Of a stretch of 64,000 nucleotides of DNA, positions 1 through 11,011 are shown one piece after another. The position numbers and the translations under genes are program-made. The first letter of the stretch is position 1, and each line of letters starts with the position of its first letter. Below the pieces are notes generated by a model. It was not told the origin of the DNA. It ran no database searches and saw only the letters and a list, made by a program, of their open reading frames with translations. Source of the DNA: Coptis chinensis (lineage: Eukaryota; Streptophyta; Magnoliopsida; Ranunculales; Ranunculaceae); the NCBI GenBank assembly GCA_015680905.1, contig CM027380.1, positions 35,394,001 to 35,458,000 of the forward strand, in the 5' to 3' direction.

Positions 1-860
1 CACGTACTAGAGGAAATACTGGAAGAAACATGCACATTCCATGACCGGTGTGTAGAGTTCAGAGGTCGTGTTCGTATAATATTGTACCGTAATTCGTTGA
101 ACATCTCGCCGCCCGATGACCACTATTTTCTGCACCCGTCGCGTCACCAGTTACTCCGCTGCCATCTTCACCTACCATTTGAACATTATTATCATCAGAC
201 GTATTATTAAGGTAAAAACCACCTGCCATTTGAACATTATTATTAACAAACCTATTATTAAAGGCAAAACCACCTGACTCATCAATTGGGTCATCACTAT
301 CACTAAACTCATCATCACTATCTTTGAACTCATCATCACTTGGACCATCATCGCCAACACGCACATCATCGACCGCAGGCTTTTTGTACCGTTGGGAGTT
401 CTCTCTTCTTTCGTTTAAGAAGGAGCCTTGCTGACTATGTCCCCTGTTATCTTCTCTATCACCACCACCACCACTTCCAGATGCTGGTAAAACACCACCT
501 GATTTGTCAGATATGCCATTTTAAGTATTACCTCCACTATTATAATTTTGTCTTGACAGTGGACGAAATATTGGACCAAATGGACACATTCCAGGACCGG
601 TGTGTGAAGTTTCGAGGTCGTGTTGGTATAATATTCCACTGTAATTGTACGAACATCTCGCAGCACCATGACTACTATTTTGTGCACCCGCCGCGCCACC
701 AGTAACTCCACTTCTATCTCCACCTGTCATTTGAACATAATTTACAAGGTTTGCCCCACCAGACTCATCAATTGGGTCATCACTTGGACTATCACCCCCA
801 AACAAAGAAGCAATGTCTTCACGCATATTCGATGTGTCAACAATATCATCCCAATTTGTA
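1..860. repeat. Direct duplication, spacing about 560 bp
   Basis: Positions 1-330 and 561-860 are diverged direct copies. They share, for example, GACCGGTGTGT, GAGGTCGTGTT, GAACATCTCGC and CACTATTTT.TGCACCCG in the same order. Both encode on the minus strand the same Gly/Ser/Asn-rich peptide ending DDPIDESGG. This is an old exon duplication inside the transposon gene. Confidence 0.75.
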
Positions 861-1321
861 TCGTCCCAATTCAATGTATTTCCACCCATATCTCTATCCC
901 TACAACTCACCACTTCCTCCAAAAGGGAAGCAAAGCTGACACGAGTTGTTCTCCTTTCTCCTAGACCTCCCGACACATGACCTTCCTCTCCAGACTCACT
1001 ATGCAGTTCTAAGGGAGCACACTGGCTACCGAAACCAGTTATAGTAACTCTGTCTCTTGGGATATCGGGGATAATTAGCCTCAGACTACTCGGAACTTGG
1101 TCAAGTGTGAAGGTCGTTGTATGGCATCGTCTGGGAAGTTCAGATAAGTTTGTTTCACGCATGTGCTGAGAAGGTTCAACATCTACTCCAGTACAATTGT
1201 CAGGCCCGTACTGGGTAGACTCTACAACGAACGTTTCAGGTACTCTTGAAACTTCAATACCATCTGGAAGCATCACAATCAGCGAGTTTAGTGCCATTTT
1301 ACACACCTCTTTTACAGTCAA
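521..1321 (-). CDS. Acidic linker region of the MULE-like gene, 266 codons open
   Basis: The longest open frame of the left transposon. It begins MTVKEVCKMALNSLIVMLPD and contains a Ser/Glu-rich middle (ESGEEGHVSGGLGERR), an acidic Trp-Asp block (NWDDTNWDDIVD) and Asp/Ser-rich DDPIDESGG. No catalytic motif is visible. Low-complexity acidic linkers of this kind commonly separate the N-terminal domain from the transposase core in plant MULE proteins, which fits its place downstream of 2,438-3,002. The part at 561-860 is duplicated at 1-330, and the part at 1,121-1,321 is duplicated at 1,712-1,920. The true start is probably an upstream splice acceptor rather than this Met. Function is unknown. 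Confidence 0.4.
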   Translation of the reverse strand: MTVKEVCKMALNSLIVMLPDGIEVSRVPETFVVESTQYGPDNCTGVDVEPSQHMRETNLSELPRRCHTTTFTLDQVPSSLRLIIPDIPRDRVTITGFGSQCAPLELHSESGEEGHVSGGLGERRTTRVSFASLLEEVVSCRDRDMGGNTLNWDDTNWDDIVDTSNMREDIASLFGGDSPSDDPIDESGGANLVNYVQMTGGDRSGVTGGAAGAQNSSHGAARCSYNYSGILYQHDLETSHTGPGMCPFGPIFRPLSRQNYNSGGNT

Positions 1322-2075
1322 AACAATTCCGCGGTCCTCAATAGCTCACTTACCCCTATAAGTATCTACTACATAAGATGCTTCTCCAAACTAAGTTTGA
1401 AGCTTCTCATCTCCAACAATGCTAACTGCACAATAATTTATTCATTGCACAAGTTAGTTCCTAAAAGTGTCAATAGTGTACTGTAAACTATTGTCCAAAA
1501 CATACAGACAATGTTTAATAACTTTTACATAGTGTCGTGTAACGCTTATATTGTACTTCTGACAGAACATGTATATTGATTCAAGAAACCTAAGATACTG
1601 TTCTGCCATGCTTTTAAAGTGCCTCTCTAGTCTCTTCTTCTACAGGTAAAAAAACTACCAGAAACCAGAATAACACACTTACCACCATAGCCGTAACTTT
1701 TCGACGTCGTTGTATGACACCTTCTGGGAAGTTCAGATTTGTAGGTTTCGGCTACGTGCAGAGAAGGTTAAACATCTACTCCAGTGCAATTGTCAGGCAC
1801 GTACTGGGTGGCTTCTGCAATGAAGGTTTCGGGCACTCTAGAAACTTCGGTAACATCTGGGAGCATCACAGTCAGCGAGTTTATTGCCGTTTTACATACT
1901 TTTTTACAGTCACAATAACGTACTTACCCCCACATGTATCTGGTACATGAGACACTTTTCTAAACTGAGTTTGTAACCTATCATCTCCCACAATGCTAAC
2001 TGCACAACAACTTAGTCATTAAAGAAGTTAGTTTCCTAAACGTGTCAATAGTATACCGTAAACTATTTAGTGTCT
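1121..2075. repeat. Direct duplication of an exon-intron unit, spacing about 580 bp
   Basis: Positions 1,121-1,500 and 1,712-2,075 align: both have TCTGGGAAGTTCAGAT, ACATCTACTCCAGT and ACAATGCTAACTGCACAA in order. Both encode on minus a peptide like MLPD...EVSRVPETF...DNCTGVDV. The right-hand copy also keeps an exon-like frame DDRLQTQFRKVSHVPDTC followed by a GTAAGT donor near 1,926. Confidence 0.75.
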
Positions 2076-2091
2076 TGACAGACTTGTTAAT

Positions 2092-2300
2092 TCTCTTAAA
2101 CGGATTATCCGTTTACGGACTTGTTCTATAGTGTCTTGATGCAACTATTTAGTGTCTTGAACAACTTATTTAGTGTCTTGCCCACGACCATGTAATAAGC
2201 GTAAATAAAAAAGTTGTTCAAAACACTATATAAGCTGTTAACAACACTAAATAAGCTGTCCAAGACACCAAGTCCGTTAACAGATAATCCATTTAAGAGA
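2092..2300. repeat. 209-bp foldback (hairpin-forming inverted repeat)
   Basis: The left end TCTCTTAAACGGATTATCCG matches the reverse complement of the right end (CAGATAATCCATTTAAGAGA), and similarity continues inwards through CGGACTTG and repeated (A)ACTTATTTAGTGTCTTG units. Arms are about 90 bp with a short AT-rich loop near 2,195. It could be a small MITE, or an inverted duplication of the local short repeat, which also occurs outside the arms at 2,060-2,085. Confidence 0.7.
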
Positions 2301-2437
2301 AGGCCTGTGTATGTTATATATTGGCTTCATAAGCATATATAGCTAGGGACGTTCAAGTTAATAAGAGATAGCCTGCCCATTTATTCTCATTAAGATATAC
2401 TTCAGTGCCAATGCAATAACAACCAAAGCCCACTTAC

Positions 2438-3002
2438 CATCAACTTCTTTTGTAACGGGGAAGTGGGATGATTCACCTAAATCAGTGTCCGACACTGGAG
2501 ATGGTTCGCCCAATTGGGCTTTAGGCAGTTCTGATGGTTCGGGAATATCTGCAAAGTGATTTACCCAATTGACATATTAGTTTGGAAATTATTCGTTCAA
2601 TAAGGCGCAATGAAATTGCAAGCTTACCTTCTTTTAACCTATTATCGTAAACATGTGATGAGCATGATAGTGGGACATCCTCCTTCATCAAATCTTCATT
2701 CTACTTTCTGAATATCAAGACACTACCTTCTCCATAGGTTTTCATTCTATGTGCATCCATCATCTCCTTGTAATCTTCCCCTCATTAATTGTGCAAACAT
2801 GTTTAGAGAGTAGGTAGCTAAATCGTAGTGGCTTTATCTTCGTTACTTTTTCCAAAAAACCAATGAATTCTCCAAAACTTGACTTCATACAACAACACCA
2901 AAGCTTTGTTGATCCACCTACGTAAGTCACAACCCCACTTTCAAGAGTTCTAACTTTACCCCGAAACTTACATATGAATAGCCCTTTCTCGTCTGCTCCC
3001 AT
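2438..3002 (-). pseudogene. MULE transposase N-terminal domain, two exons, decayed
   Basis: Starts at Met 3,002 (MGADEKGLF) and contains the pattern GVVTYVGGST...FGEFIGFLEKV...LRFSYLLSKH, then EDYKEMMDAHRM...SVLIF. This is the layout of the plant MULE N-terminal domain: a YVGG turn, a short helix, an acidic 'DYKEM' block and a hydrophobic strand. The reading frame shifts once near 2,785, and there is one in-frame stop near 2,703. A GT-AG intron of 79 bp fits 2,549-2,627, with donor GTAAGC and acceptor TTTGCAG. It joins KE to an acidic exon at 2,438-2,548 (IPEPSELPKAQLGEPS...), which ends at a GTAAGT donor. Exon structure is therefore preserved although the coding frame is broken. Confidence 0.5.
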
Positions 3003-3612
3003 TTTAGTTACTGCTAAAGCCAATCAAACATGATTTATCTTATTGTTCAACACAGAGATAATGTTTCTCGAAGTCTAGTATAGTGGTGTCTAACTATTAT
3101 ATAGTGACGAGTCCTAATAGTAGGTCCGAGTAGAACTGCAAAAATCAATGGAGATGTGTGGAATGGAATGGACATAAACCATCTACTTAGGTATACATTG
3201 AGATGGCTGCGTCCAAACTGAACGTGCCTTCCAACCTAATCTCAATCTCTAGAAGCTGATGCTACTGCTTGTTAGAACATCAAAACTAAAATAGATATTT
3301 AGAAAATCCACAGTATCAGTTCACTACTATACCATTGCTGATTGAGTGTAATACTCATGACGAGCATAACATTAGGAGAAATGTTGAGCCCTAGAGCATC
3401 ATCTGTATAGAACTGGAGCATAATGTTTTTCTAAGTCTAGTACAGTGTCTTTGGAAGGTTATATAGAGCTGATGTAAACTTTTAAAGTTAAAACAACTCC
3501 AATATGGAAATTTGAGTTGAAGTTTGGATATTTACTTCTAAAACATTCAAAAAATTAAATAAGCAATAGGTTACTCAAAAGAGGAACAACTAAAGTGTCT
3601 TCAGAGTATAAG

Positions 3613-3662
3613 TTCGTGCCATGAATGACTAACACAATTTGTGCCATGAATGACTAACACAA
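3613..3662. repeat. 25-bp tandem duplication at the element A target
   Basis: Two copies of GTGCCATGAATGACTAACAC follow each other with 25-bp spacing. Element A is inserted at the end of the second copy. Confidence 0.85.
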
Positions 3663-3663
3663 G

Positions 3664-5185
3664 TGATAAAAGATAAAATGAATTAGTTTACCTACGAAAT
3701 GAACGATGAACTCAAAACATAAGTAAACTAAAACTAATTTATGTGCCTATGATTATCAAAGATTCTACTCTCAATCCTATGAGATATAGTGGAGTAGATG
3801 ATTCGTTCCACTCCTAGTCCTTCCGCATGCTGTGTTTTCTAGTCTAATTACTCTACTCTAAGTCTAATGAGAGATTTACGAAGTGGCAACTAGACTACGA
3901 TGCAACTACCCACAAGATGCAACTAGTCGGTTATCAAAATAACTATGGGAATCCTACGTTGATTCGATTATAAGGAGTTAGAGGGGGATTGATTCCACCT
4001 TAACTCAACTTAATTCTATTAACGACGAATCATCGTAATTAGAATTGAACTGCTTCGCAGAACAATTGGTTCTTCCTAATCCCTAATTACACATGGCATT
4101 CCTACCAATTCATAACTAGCATGTGAACGATTAAACCCATTCTCATGGTGAACTAATCGTTTCTAGAGTGGAAAGGAAATTACGACGACTCTACGATAAT
4201 CGGAATCAAGCTTTCATCAAGGCTTTTCAACCCCCTCTAATGGAGGTTTAGCCGAGAATCATTACGCAATTATTTCCGATTAAATTTAAACTAAACATGA
4301 TATAAAGAATTGAAATTTACTAATCTAAATTAAACAATAATTAAAATCTAATTAATAACTAAGAATTGAATAACAAGTAATAAATGAAATCAGATCTAAC
4401 ACAAATGTAAATGACAAGAATCGAAATTAACAAACTAGCTATTTTATTAATCAAACTAATTAAGAGTAATGATTCTAAGAGTTTAATCTAAAACAAGAAT
4501 TGGATTTGAAACTAAACTTAATTAAAACAATTAAATCTAGATCTAGAAATTATTCTAATGGCTACTTTCTATTTTAAGCTACTTTCTATCTACCATTCTC
4601 TACTAAAAAATCTACCATTAACAAAGAGCTAAGCTTTGGTTTTTATACTTTCAGATCCAAAAATCGTGCATGGGCTTGGAGCCATGTTTTGGGCCAGAGA
4701 ATCAGGCCCAAAACCTAATTCTTTCAGTCCAAAAAGGCCTCTTCAGCTGCAGTTGGCTTCAACAGACTTTTCATCTACTTATGATCCTCTGATTGGATCA
4801 CGGCTTAGACCATTGGAAAGATCTTTCCAAGCCGGTCGTTTTGACATAAGGTAGGCCCTATTCCGAGGTCTGAGTCCAAAGATATGGCCTTCGGAAGTTC
4901 TGCTGACTTTGTGTGCTGTTTCTGCCCGCGTCGACTTTTCAGCTTTTGACCGGGCTTTAGAAAGGCTTTGTCTTCTTGAATCTTGGCCTTTAATCACGGA
5001 ACTCCTTAGTAACCGACCTTTGCTCCTTTATTTCGCTAAAGTGGCACATTTCTGCACATAATGGACTTTGAAACCTGAAATGCATAAAAACATGTAATCA
5101 GTGTTAACTCTTAATTATTACTCACATAATTGGTCTAATGGTATGGTTGTTACAAGGTTAAAACTACAGTTTTGGGCTCTTATCA
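3664..5185 (-). repeat. Element A 3' LTR (1,522 bp)
   Basis: On the plus strand it starts TGATAAAAGATAAAATG and ends GGGCTCTTATCA, so it reads TGATAAGAGCCC...TTTTATCA on minus. It is bordered by ACAAG on the left and by the polypurine tract on the right. It pairs with 14,727-16,249. Confidence 0.9.
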
Positions 5186-5200
5186 AACCACCCCCAAACA
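5186..5200 (-). promoter_or_regulatory. Element A terminal polypurine tract
   Basis: Minus-strand TGTTTGGGGGTGGTT directly abuts the 3' LTR, the position of the plus-strand primer in LTR retroelements. Upstream lies the block CTTGAGGACAAGC, which recurs before the internal tract. Confidence 0.85.
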
Positions 5201-5320
5201 GCATTTTGCTTGTCCTCAAGCAAAGATGAGAAATTAGAATAAGTGACCAAAAATGGAGTTCTATCTACTCGTTTATTTGAGTCGCGATTGCATTGACCAT
5301 ATGCAACAAAGGCCTTTAAA

Positions 5321-5341
5321 CCACTAGGAATTCCCTAGTGG
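5321..5341. repeat. 21-bp palindrome conserved upstream of the 3' LTR
   Basis: CCACTAGGAATTCCCTAGTG plus a final G is a near-perfect palindrome about 120 bp inside the 3' LTR. The same sequence stands at 24,001-24,021 in element B and, slightly changed, at 42,828-42,847 in element C. Confidence 0.75.
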
Positions 5342-5946
5342 ACGAGTTATAGCCTTGTGAGAGTTTTCCAGTGAAGGTACTCACAAACTTCATCTATACT
5401 ACAACGACTAAGAAATAAAAATATTGTCTCCGTATTCATGCTCTAAATTAACTATACCTCTCACTAGCAATGCATATAGAGTAATCAAGTCGAAACCTAA
5501 GCTAATATATGCATAATAATCAATCATCTACAATAAACATATATACAATGAGTAATACTATGAAATGCCTAGCGTGGTTAGTTTAAAACTTCGAATAGCG
5601 TCCTTAAGTAGGTTCTCACAATAATAGTCAAGATACAACACTCTGATTTTTCCACTCAAGTTCACTCTACTCCGGTGTCAAGGCACACTTTACCTTACAA
5701 TCTCAATGACAACAAGGAAGCCGAGTCGATCAAACACATCCGCCCACTTACTATCACACTAACCTATTCCTAATTGAGCTAGAGGTCTTTATTAGGTGTT
5801 CCGGGGATTAAAAGATGGTTTAAGAAGGAAAGAAATGGATATTCAAAAAGGACAAGTCTGAGATAATAGAGTTTTCATATTATGTAACTTAGAAAAACCT
5901 TGTTATTTTCTTTTGCTTCTATACTTTGTTTCCATCCTTAGCCATA

Positions 5947-5974
5947 TTTTTTTTTTTTTCTTTTTTTTTTTTTT
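5947..5974. repeat. Poly-T tract
   Basis: A T-rich run interrupted by one C, in the 3' non-coding part of element A. The T-rich context continues to about 6,180 and is shared with B and C. Confidence 0.9.
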
Positions 5975-6758
5975 GGCTTTTGACTCCCTTTTTATTCTAT
6001 TTTTGGAGTTTTTATTTATTTCTATTTTTTTTTTCTTTTCCCTGGATGGAAACTTCTTTTCTTTTCTGAAGCAACTAACTAATTTTTGTTTACACAGGTT
6101 TTTCTCTTCTTCTTTCTTCACTCATTCTATTCTCAGACTTATTCTAGATTGGGTAAGTTGAATTTTTTTTATTTTGTTTGTTTTTGTAATAGGGTAAAGG
6201 AATTGTGGTTTATGGAAGGCTAAAGAAAGGCTCATAGGGGCAACTAGCGGAAAATAATTCATAGGTTTGAATTTCTGGCTATATCGATCCAAAGAGGGCC
6301 TAAATTCTCGCTTAGGATATGGTTTAGTGATCAAGCAAGTGGACGTGTGATTTCTCTATCCGGATTTTACTTCTCCCTTGTGTCATTTCTCAAATGTTTT
6401 TTCATATAAGGCTTTAGGCTATATTCTCACAGGATTTGTAGAATAAGTACTCTAGCCTAGATTTCAGAAACTTACTGCTAACAATCATAGATACTCATGT
6501 AATATATTTATAGATAGATGCAAAGATTATTACCTACATATTAACCTAAGTTCCTAACAATTATTCTAATGCAAAAGCTACGTGAGACTTTTAGATTGTT
6601 AAGAGCATAGAGAAGGAAAACAATACCAATATTCCTAAGTGTATAGCATGAACTTATTTATTTATATTTTTGAATTTTTTGAAATTTTAACTAGAAAACA
6701 AATGCATATTATACATATCTATATCCTAGCAGATGCCTTAATTACACGTGTTTCTATG

Positions 6759-6800
6759 CCCCCCCCCCCCAAAACAAGAAGCATGCTTTGTCCTCAAAGT
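6759..6800 (-). promoter_or_regulatory. Element A second (internal) polypurine block
   Basis: On minus, ACTTTGAGGACAAAGCATGC is followed by a run of G (C12 on plus at 6,759-6,770). It corresponds to the internal block at 22,393-22,430 in B and 44,241-44,280 in C, and copies the arrangement beside the 3' LTR. Confidence 0.65.
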
Positions 6801-6989
6801 ATTGTAAATAAAAAGGGTAGGAAAAATACCATTGAAACGTGTAAAATTCAGGAACATCTGCAAAACAAAGTGAGAACGTACTAATATAGGAAATAAAAAC
6901 TGACGCAACTCTATAATGAAGTTCTACCCATTATGGGGTTAACAAGAATGAAATTGCTTGGGACATAAGCGGACACTAACTAGAATGAA

Positions 6990-8350
6990 AACTTACCTTA
7001 TCTCCCCGCGATACTCATCATCTTCCTCATCCTCTTCTTCCAAAAGAAGTGAGGTTCCTTTAGATCTGCCATGCCATGATAATTTGCCGGGCTTCCGCCA
7101 TTTATCATCTATTATTGCTAACCTATTAAGAGCCACTTGGTCCGACGGGTGTAGGGTGCAACCTGATGAGGTTGTATCCTCCACCCTTGCCAAGTCATTG
7201 CACGGAAGGATCGAATAATACTATTGGTGGGTGGTCGCATGATTAATCGACCGTAATCCAATCCGTGAAACGCGTGTACAAAAAACAGGAAAGAAACATA
7301 GCATAATACGGAAACTAGAACAGGGCATAAGAAAGGAACTTATGCCTCATGCTATGGGATCGAGCTAAACTAGACATCAAGGTTCGGGAAGGTCATGACA
7401 CATACGTCCCGGCTAAAAGCAAGGAAAAACGCTACAAGTGGCATCATTCACGTAAGAAAAACGCCATTCCCATAAAATGTTTAGCATGATCCAAAACATA
7501 ACAGTTCCTATGTTCATGGACAAAGCTACCAAAAGCGACGCGTTATAGTCCCCTTGGTCCTCGATACGGAAAATGCCCGCCCCATACCGACTCATGCAAA
7601 ACTCATAAGTGTAGACATACATATTATCTACCCAATAACACTATGGGTCTTGTATTTCAGCCGGGCATAACAAGTCCAAGAACAAATGCTAGCAAGAACC
7701 CCGGTAATTTCCATTGGTTCATTATCAATGTTGATGGAGAACACTTGTTCTCCATCCGGTTTTTCAAAGAAAATGCAGTTATCGTAAAAATAAGATGCTA
7801 GTGTTGGAGAATAAAGTGCATCGGTCTTACCATAAGCGGCTCCCAACCAACGTATGTGATCGCCATAAAACCAAGCACCATAAGTAATGCTTTGGAACAA
7901 ATCTTGAAAGACTGTTCGGTATCAATGTTGGAGATGTCATCTCAAAATTACGCTGAATAGCTGCGCGAATGATCCGAAACTACCCAAGAAAACTGGAATT
8001 TTCAGGTCCAGGTCCACGAAGTCGCTCTCTTCTCAAGAATTGAAATCCAGTGTTTGAGCTGGTTGCGCTCACCTTGAAGGCGCCGAAAGTGCTCGACAAA
8101 AAACTGAAAAATTGCAGAGTAATGAAAAGCGCCTCAGAGGGCAAGTGCTTCGGAGTTCTTGAAACTTCGGAAAATGAGGCGAAACGTGGGATTCGTGGGA
8201 GTGAACGTTGAGTGATAGAGGTTAGGTGTATTGTGAGTTGTGAGTGTAGAATGTATGAAGTTTATATAGGTTTTAAGTTGCTGTTGCCGAAAGGTTTTTA
8301 CGGCAGTTTCCGGAAATACCAAAATTTCCAAACCCGAAAATGGAAACAAC
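6990..8350 (-). other. Element A accessory region, distal part, unrecognised open frames
   Basis: Short minus-strand open stretches include 7,628-7,900 (MFQSITYGAWFYGDHIRWLG...) and 7,413-7,622. Neither gave me a recognisable domain. The WFYGDHIRWLG stretch is not low complexity, so this is probably former coding sequence rather than chance. It lies in a block that B and C lack. A further acidic stretch (EEEDEEDDEYRG) lies at 6,993-7,193. Confidence 0.3.
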
Positions 8351-8544
8351 TCATTTTCTTGATTCTAAAACAAACCTAGTATCTTTTAGGTTGAATTTAT
8401 GATAGAATCTACCTATTTAATCGATATTTCATCCTACCATGATACTTATTCATAGATATGCCTAAACGGCCATATTTTCACCTTGACTCCACAATAAATT
8501 CTAAGACGAGGGTCATATAAAAATAATGCTGGAATAGATAAAAC

Positions 8545-8575
8545 CACCCCCAAACAATTTGGGAAGGTGGGATCA
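8545..8575 (-). promoter_or_regulatory. Polypurine-like tract within the accessory block
   Basis: Plus-strand AAACCACCCCCAAACAATTT is the complement of AAATTGTTTGGGGGTGGTTT, the same motif as the terminal tract, between two open regions of the accessory block. Confidence 0.5.
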
Positions 8576-8772
8576 ATATTAAACAACCACGCATAATGAA
8601 AATAACCACATTATGTTAAAATTTTCATTCGAAGTACATTTCACTACAAAATTCAAATTACGGAAATAAAACTTACATGAAAATAAATGACAATAATGAA
8701 ATTACAAATAAAAATAGAACATCAAACGATACTATCCCTAATCACTCCTGTACTGGTAGCGGAGGGCACACG

Positions 8773-9900
8773 CTAAGGAGATGGCTCCTGAGCTCCCGAT
8801 GGGCCAGCACCATTCGTCCTTCGGCGACGACGCTCGTGCCTCGATGGTGTGTCCTCAGAAGGAGAGTCCCCGTGAGGTGGGAATCGTGCGAGCATGTCGG
8901 TCCGGAACTGGCGCTGAGCTTCTAGCTCGGCCCTCATCTGTTCCCACCTCTCATCCTCTCTCCGGGTACGGATCTCGAAGTTATGATGGATAGTTGCCTG
9001 TCGAGTCCGGAGGTCTTCGCAGATGGTGTTGAGCGAACGCATGCCACGATGAATTACGGCCATGCGTTCTGCATCTGACTAGCACCTCTCCAGGGCATCC
9101 GCATCAAAACAAGTCAAATCCTCCTCATCCTCCGAGGCATTCTCGTTTCCCCCATCCTCCTCGGCATTCTCGTTTCCCCCATCCTCCTCGTCTTCTTCTC
9201 TATCCTCAGCCAACCTCCAAACTCGTTGGACACACTCCTTATAGATGCAAGGGTTTCGGTGTAAGGTGATGTATGTCCTATCAGACGCCTGAGCTGCTCT
9301 CAACTTCAGCATGATCTTGGTTATCAACAAGGGAGAGGTGCAACAGACTTCCCTACTCCCCTAATCATGCTAAGCAAAAACTCTAAGATGCAGAACTCGT
9401 ACTTCTGCTCCTGGAGTATCCATAAGATGTGGAGGCAGTTCAGGCCGATGTCGCTGACCTTCTCCTTCCCCAGGATGTTCCGACCAATCCACTGAGCTGC
9501 AGCCAGCTAGTTGGTCCTAAGGGATGCCTGGTGAACACAATGCGATCTCGCATTGTAGTTCCCTTCTGTAACTATCGCGTTCATCAATGGCTCTACCCCA
9601 TTATATTGGGACTCCTGTAACGTGACATCCAGATAGATTCTAGGCGGAATCTCAACCAACAACCCAGTAGTCACTTCCTTCCTCCTCTTTGCCACCACAA
9701 CAAAAATCCTAGTCCCTTCCAACTCCCTCGTATTGTAGAATCCTCGGACTAAGTCTTCGTGGTAATAGGCTTCAGTCGAGTACCACAAGCTATTCCAGTC
9801 TCGACTGATCATTTCGTCACCGTAAAAACCGGCGAAGTGGTCACCTGTAAAAGCTTGCTCGGTAAAATTCGCGTTGTTGAGCCATTGGAAGTTTGAATAC
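8773..9900 (-). pseudogene. Element A accessory gene, resembles plant-transposon/Athila ORF-1-type protein (fossil)
   Basis: A minus-strand coding relic. The upstream part reads SRDWNSLWYSTEAYYHEDLV followed by RGFYNTRELEGTRIFVVV. A middle part has ITKIMLKLRAAQASDRTYIT and an acidic repeat (EEDGGNENA twice). The downstream part is highly charged (TRREDERWEQMRAELEAQRQ) and suits a coiled coil, then ends Ser/Arg-rich. The 'FYN...v.V+.R...' pattern recalls the accessory protein of Athila-group elements, but this is from memory of the family and not a search. Element D has a homologous region from 63,300. The region is broken. Confidence 0.4.
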
Positions 9901-10578
9901 GGTTTGAGGTTTGTAGAAGGTAAGGGGAAGCAATGAGGGACACCTCACTAAAAAGAACGATGGTGGTGGTGGTGTGGTGGCGCGGCAGCACCAAATTTTT
10001 TTATTTTATTTTGATTTTTTGGTGGTTTTTGTTGATTTAAATTGGTGGAGGTTGTGGGCGGTGCGGTTGGAGTCGATTTGGGTTGGGTCTTGGATTGTGA
10101 GCGTGGGTAATTGGGTTTTGTTTTTATTATTATTATTTTTTTTAGGTTTGTGGAAGCTTTTTTAATGGCGTTAATGGCGGTTTGGAGAAGATGAACGCAA
10201 CTGTTGAAGGTAAGGGCACGGGTGCGCTGTCGATGGGCGCGGGTTGGGCCCAAGCCCAATTCGAAATTTGTGAATTTTTCGATTTTTTCGCGAAACTTCA
10301 AATCAAAATTGCCGCTTCGTTACCGATCCGATATTTGCGAATGAGATATGAAAATGATCAGGAGAGAATTTCCAATCCAATGATCCATAAAACACTCTAT
10401 TCCGACCGTGGATGACATATAGGAGAGTGGAAAATGCCTCGAAGTGCGTGCATGATGTACGTTTTGCGAACGACTGAACTCTAAATTCATAGATTATGTC
10501 AACCCGAATCGGAATACAATTAAACGGCCTAAGCAATTCTAATGGGACATAAAACATTTTAGGATGGAAACACGAACA

Positions 10579-10593
10579 CCCCACCCCCAAACA
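10579..10593 (-). promoter_or_regulatory. Element A polypurine tract after the gag-protease unit
   Basis: On minus TGTTTGGGGGTGGGG, about 420 bp downstream of the basic-tail protein. It is matched at 62,589-62,603 in D, 22,185-22,200 in B and 44,460-44,480 in C. Confidence 0.6.
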
Positions 10594-11011
10594 ATTTTTT
10601 TACAACGAAGCTTAGAAAATTTGTTTTTAGCAGTGGGTCTTTTAAAGTCAGATTTCCGAGACTTCCTAGTTTACTATGTTTATTATTTAATATTTTTTTA
10701 CTTTTATAAGGAAAAACAATGAGCAAGAAAGACATAATTCACCCCGTAGAGAAACATGACTCAAAAATCCGAGAAAAACATGCAAGAGTGGAAAACGTGA
10801 ATTATGTTAAACGTGGACTTAGGATCCGGTACTTACAGCCACACACTCCATAGGGAGGGCCCGGTTACCTTAATGGTGCACTCACCAATATATGAAAATG
10901 AAAAGAAATGCACCAAACACAAAAGTTGAGTCGTTTATAGTCAGATACTCGAGACTTTATCTAAACATATGTATGAACATGCAGTTTATCATATATCAAC
11001 AACCGAAATAG

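Larger units (their letters stand above)
1..3658 (-). mobile_element. MULE-type DNA transposon remnant, N-terminal half
   Basis: A decayed DNA transposon gene read on the minus strand from about 3,002 towards position 1. The N-terminal coding part (2,438-3,002) resembles the N-terminal domain of plant Mutator-like transposases, and an acidic linker-like region follows at 521-1,321. The MULE transposase core and SWIM zinc finger would lie beyond position 1 and are not seen. Several segments are internally duplicated. Element A inserted at its right-hand edge, in the second copy of a 25-bp repeat. No terminal inverted repeat was identified. The family call rests on domain pattern only, so another plant transposon gene remains possible. 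Confidence 0.45.

Noticed and set aside
4636-4854. 72-codon frame recurring in several LTRs (also 15,697, 36,204)
   Set aside because: It lies in the LTR, recurs only because LTRs are copies of each other, and lacks any domain; its antisense is open too.
9974-10165. Plus-strand Trp/Leu-rich frame
   Set aside because: Low-complexity GGTGGTGG/TTTATT sequence; the opposite strand gives a Pro/Thr/His-rich frame. Neither is conserved clearly in element D.
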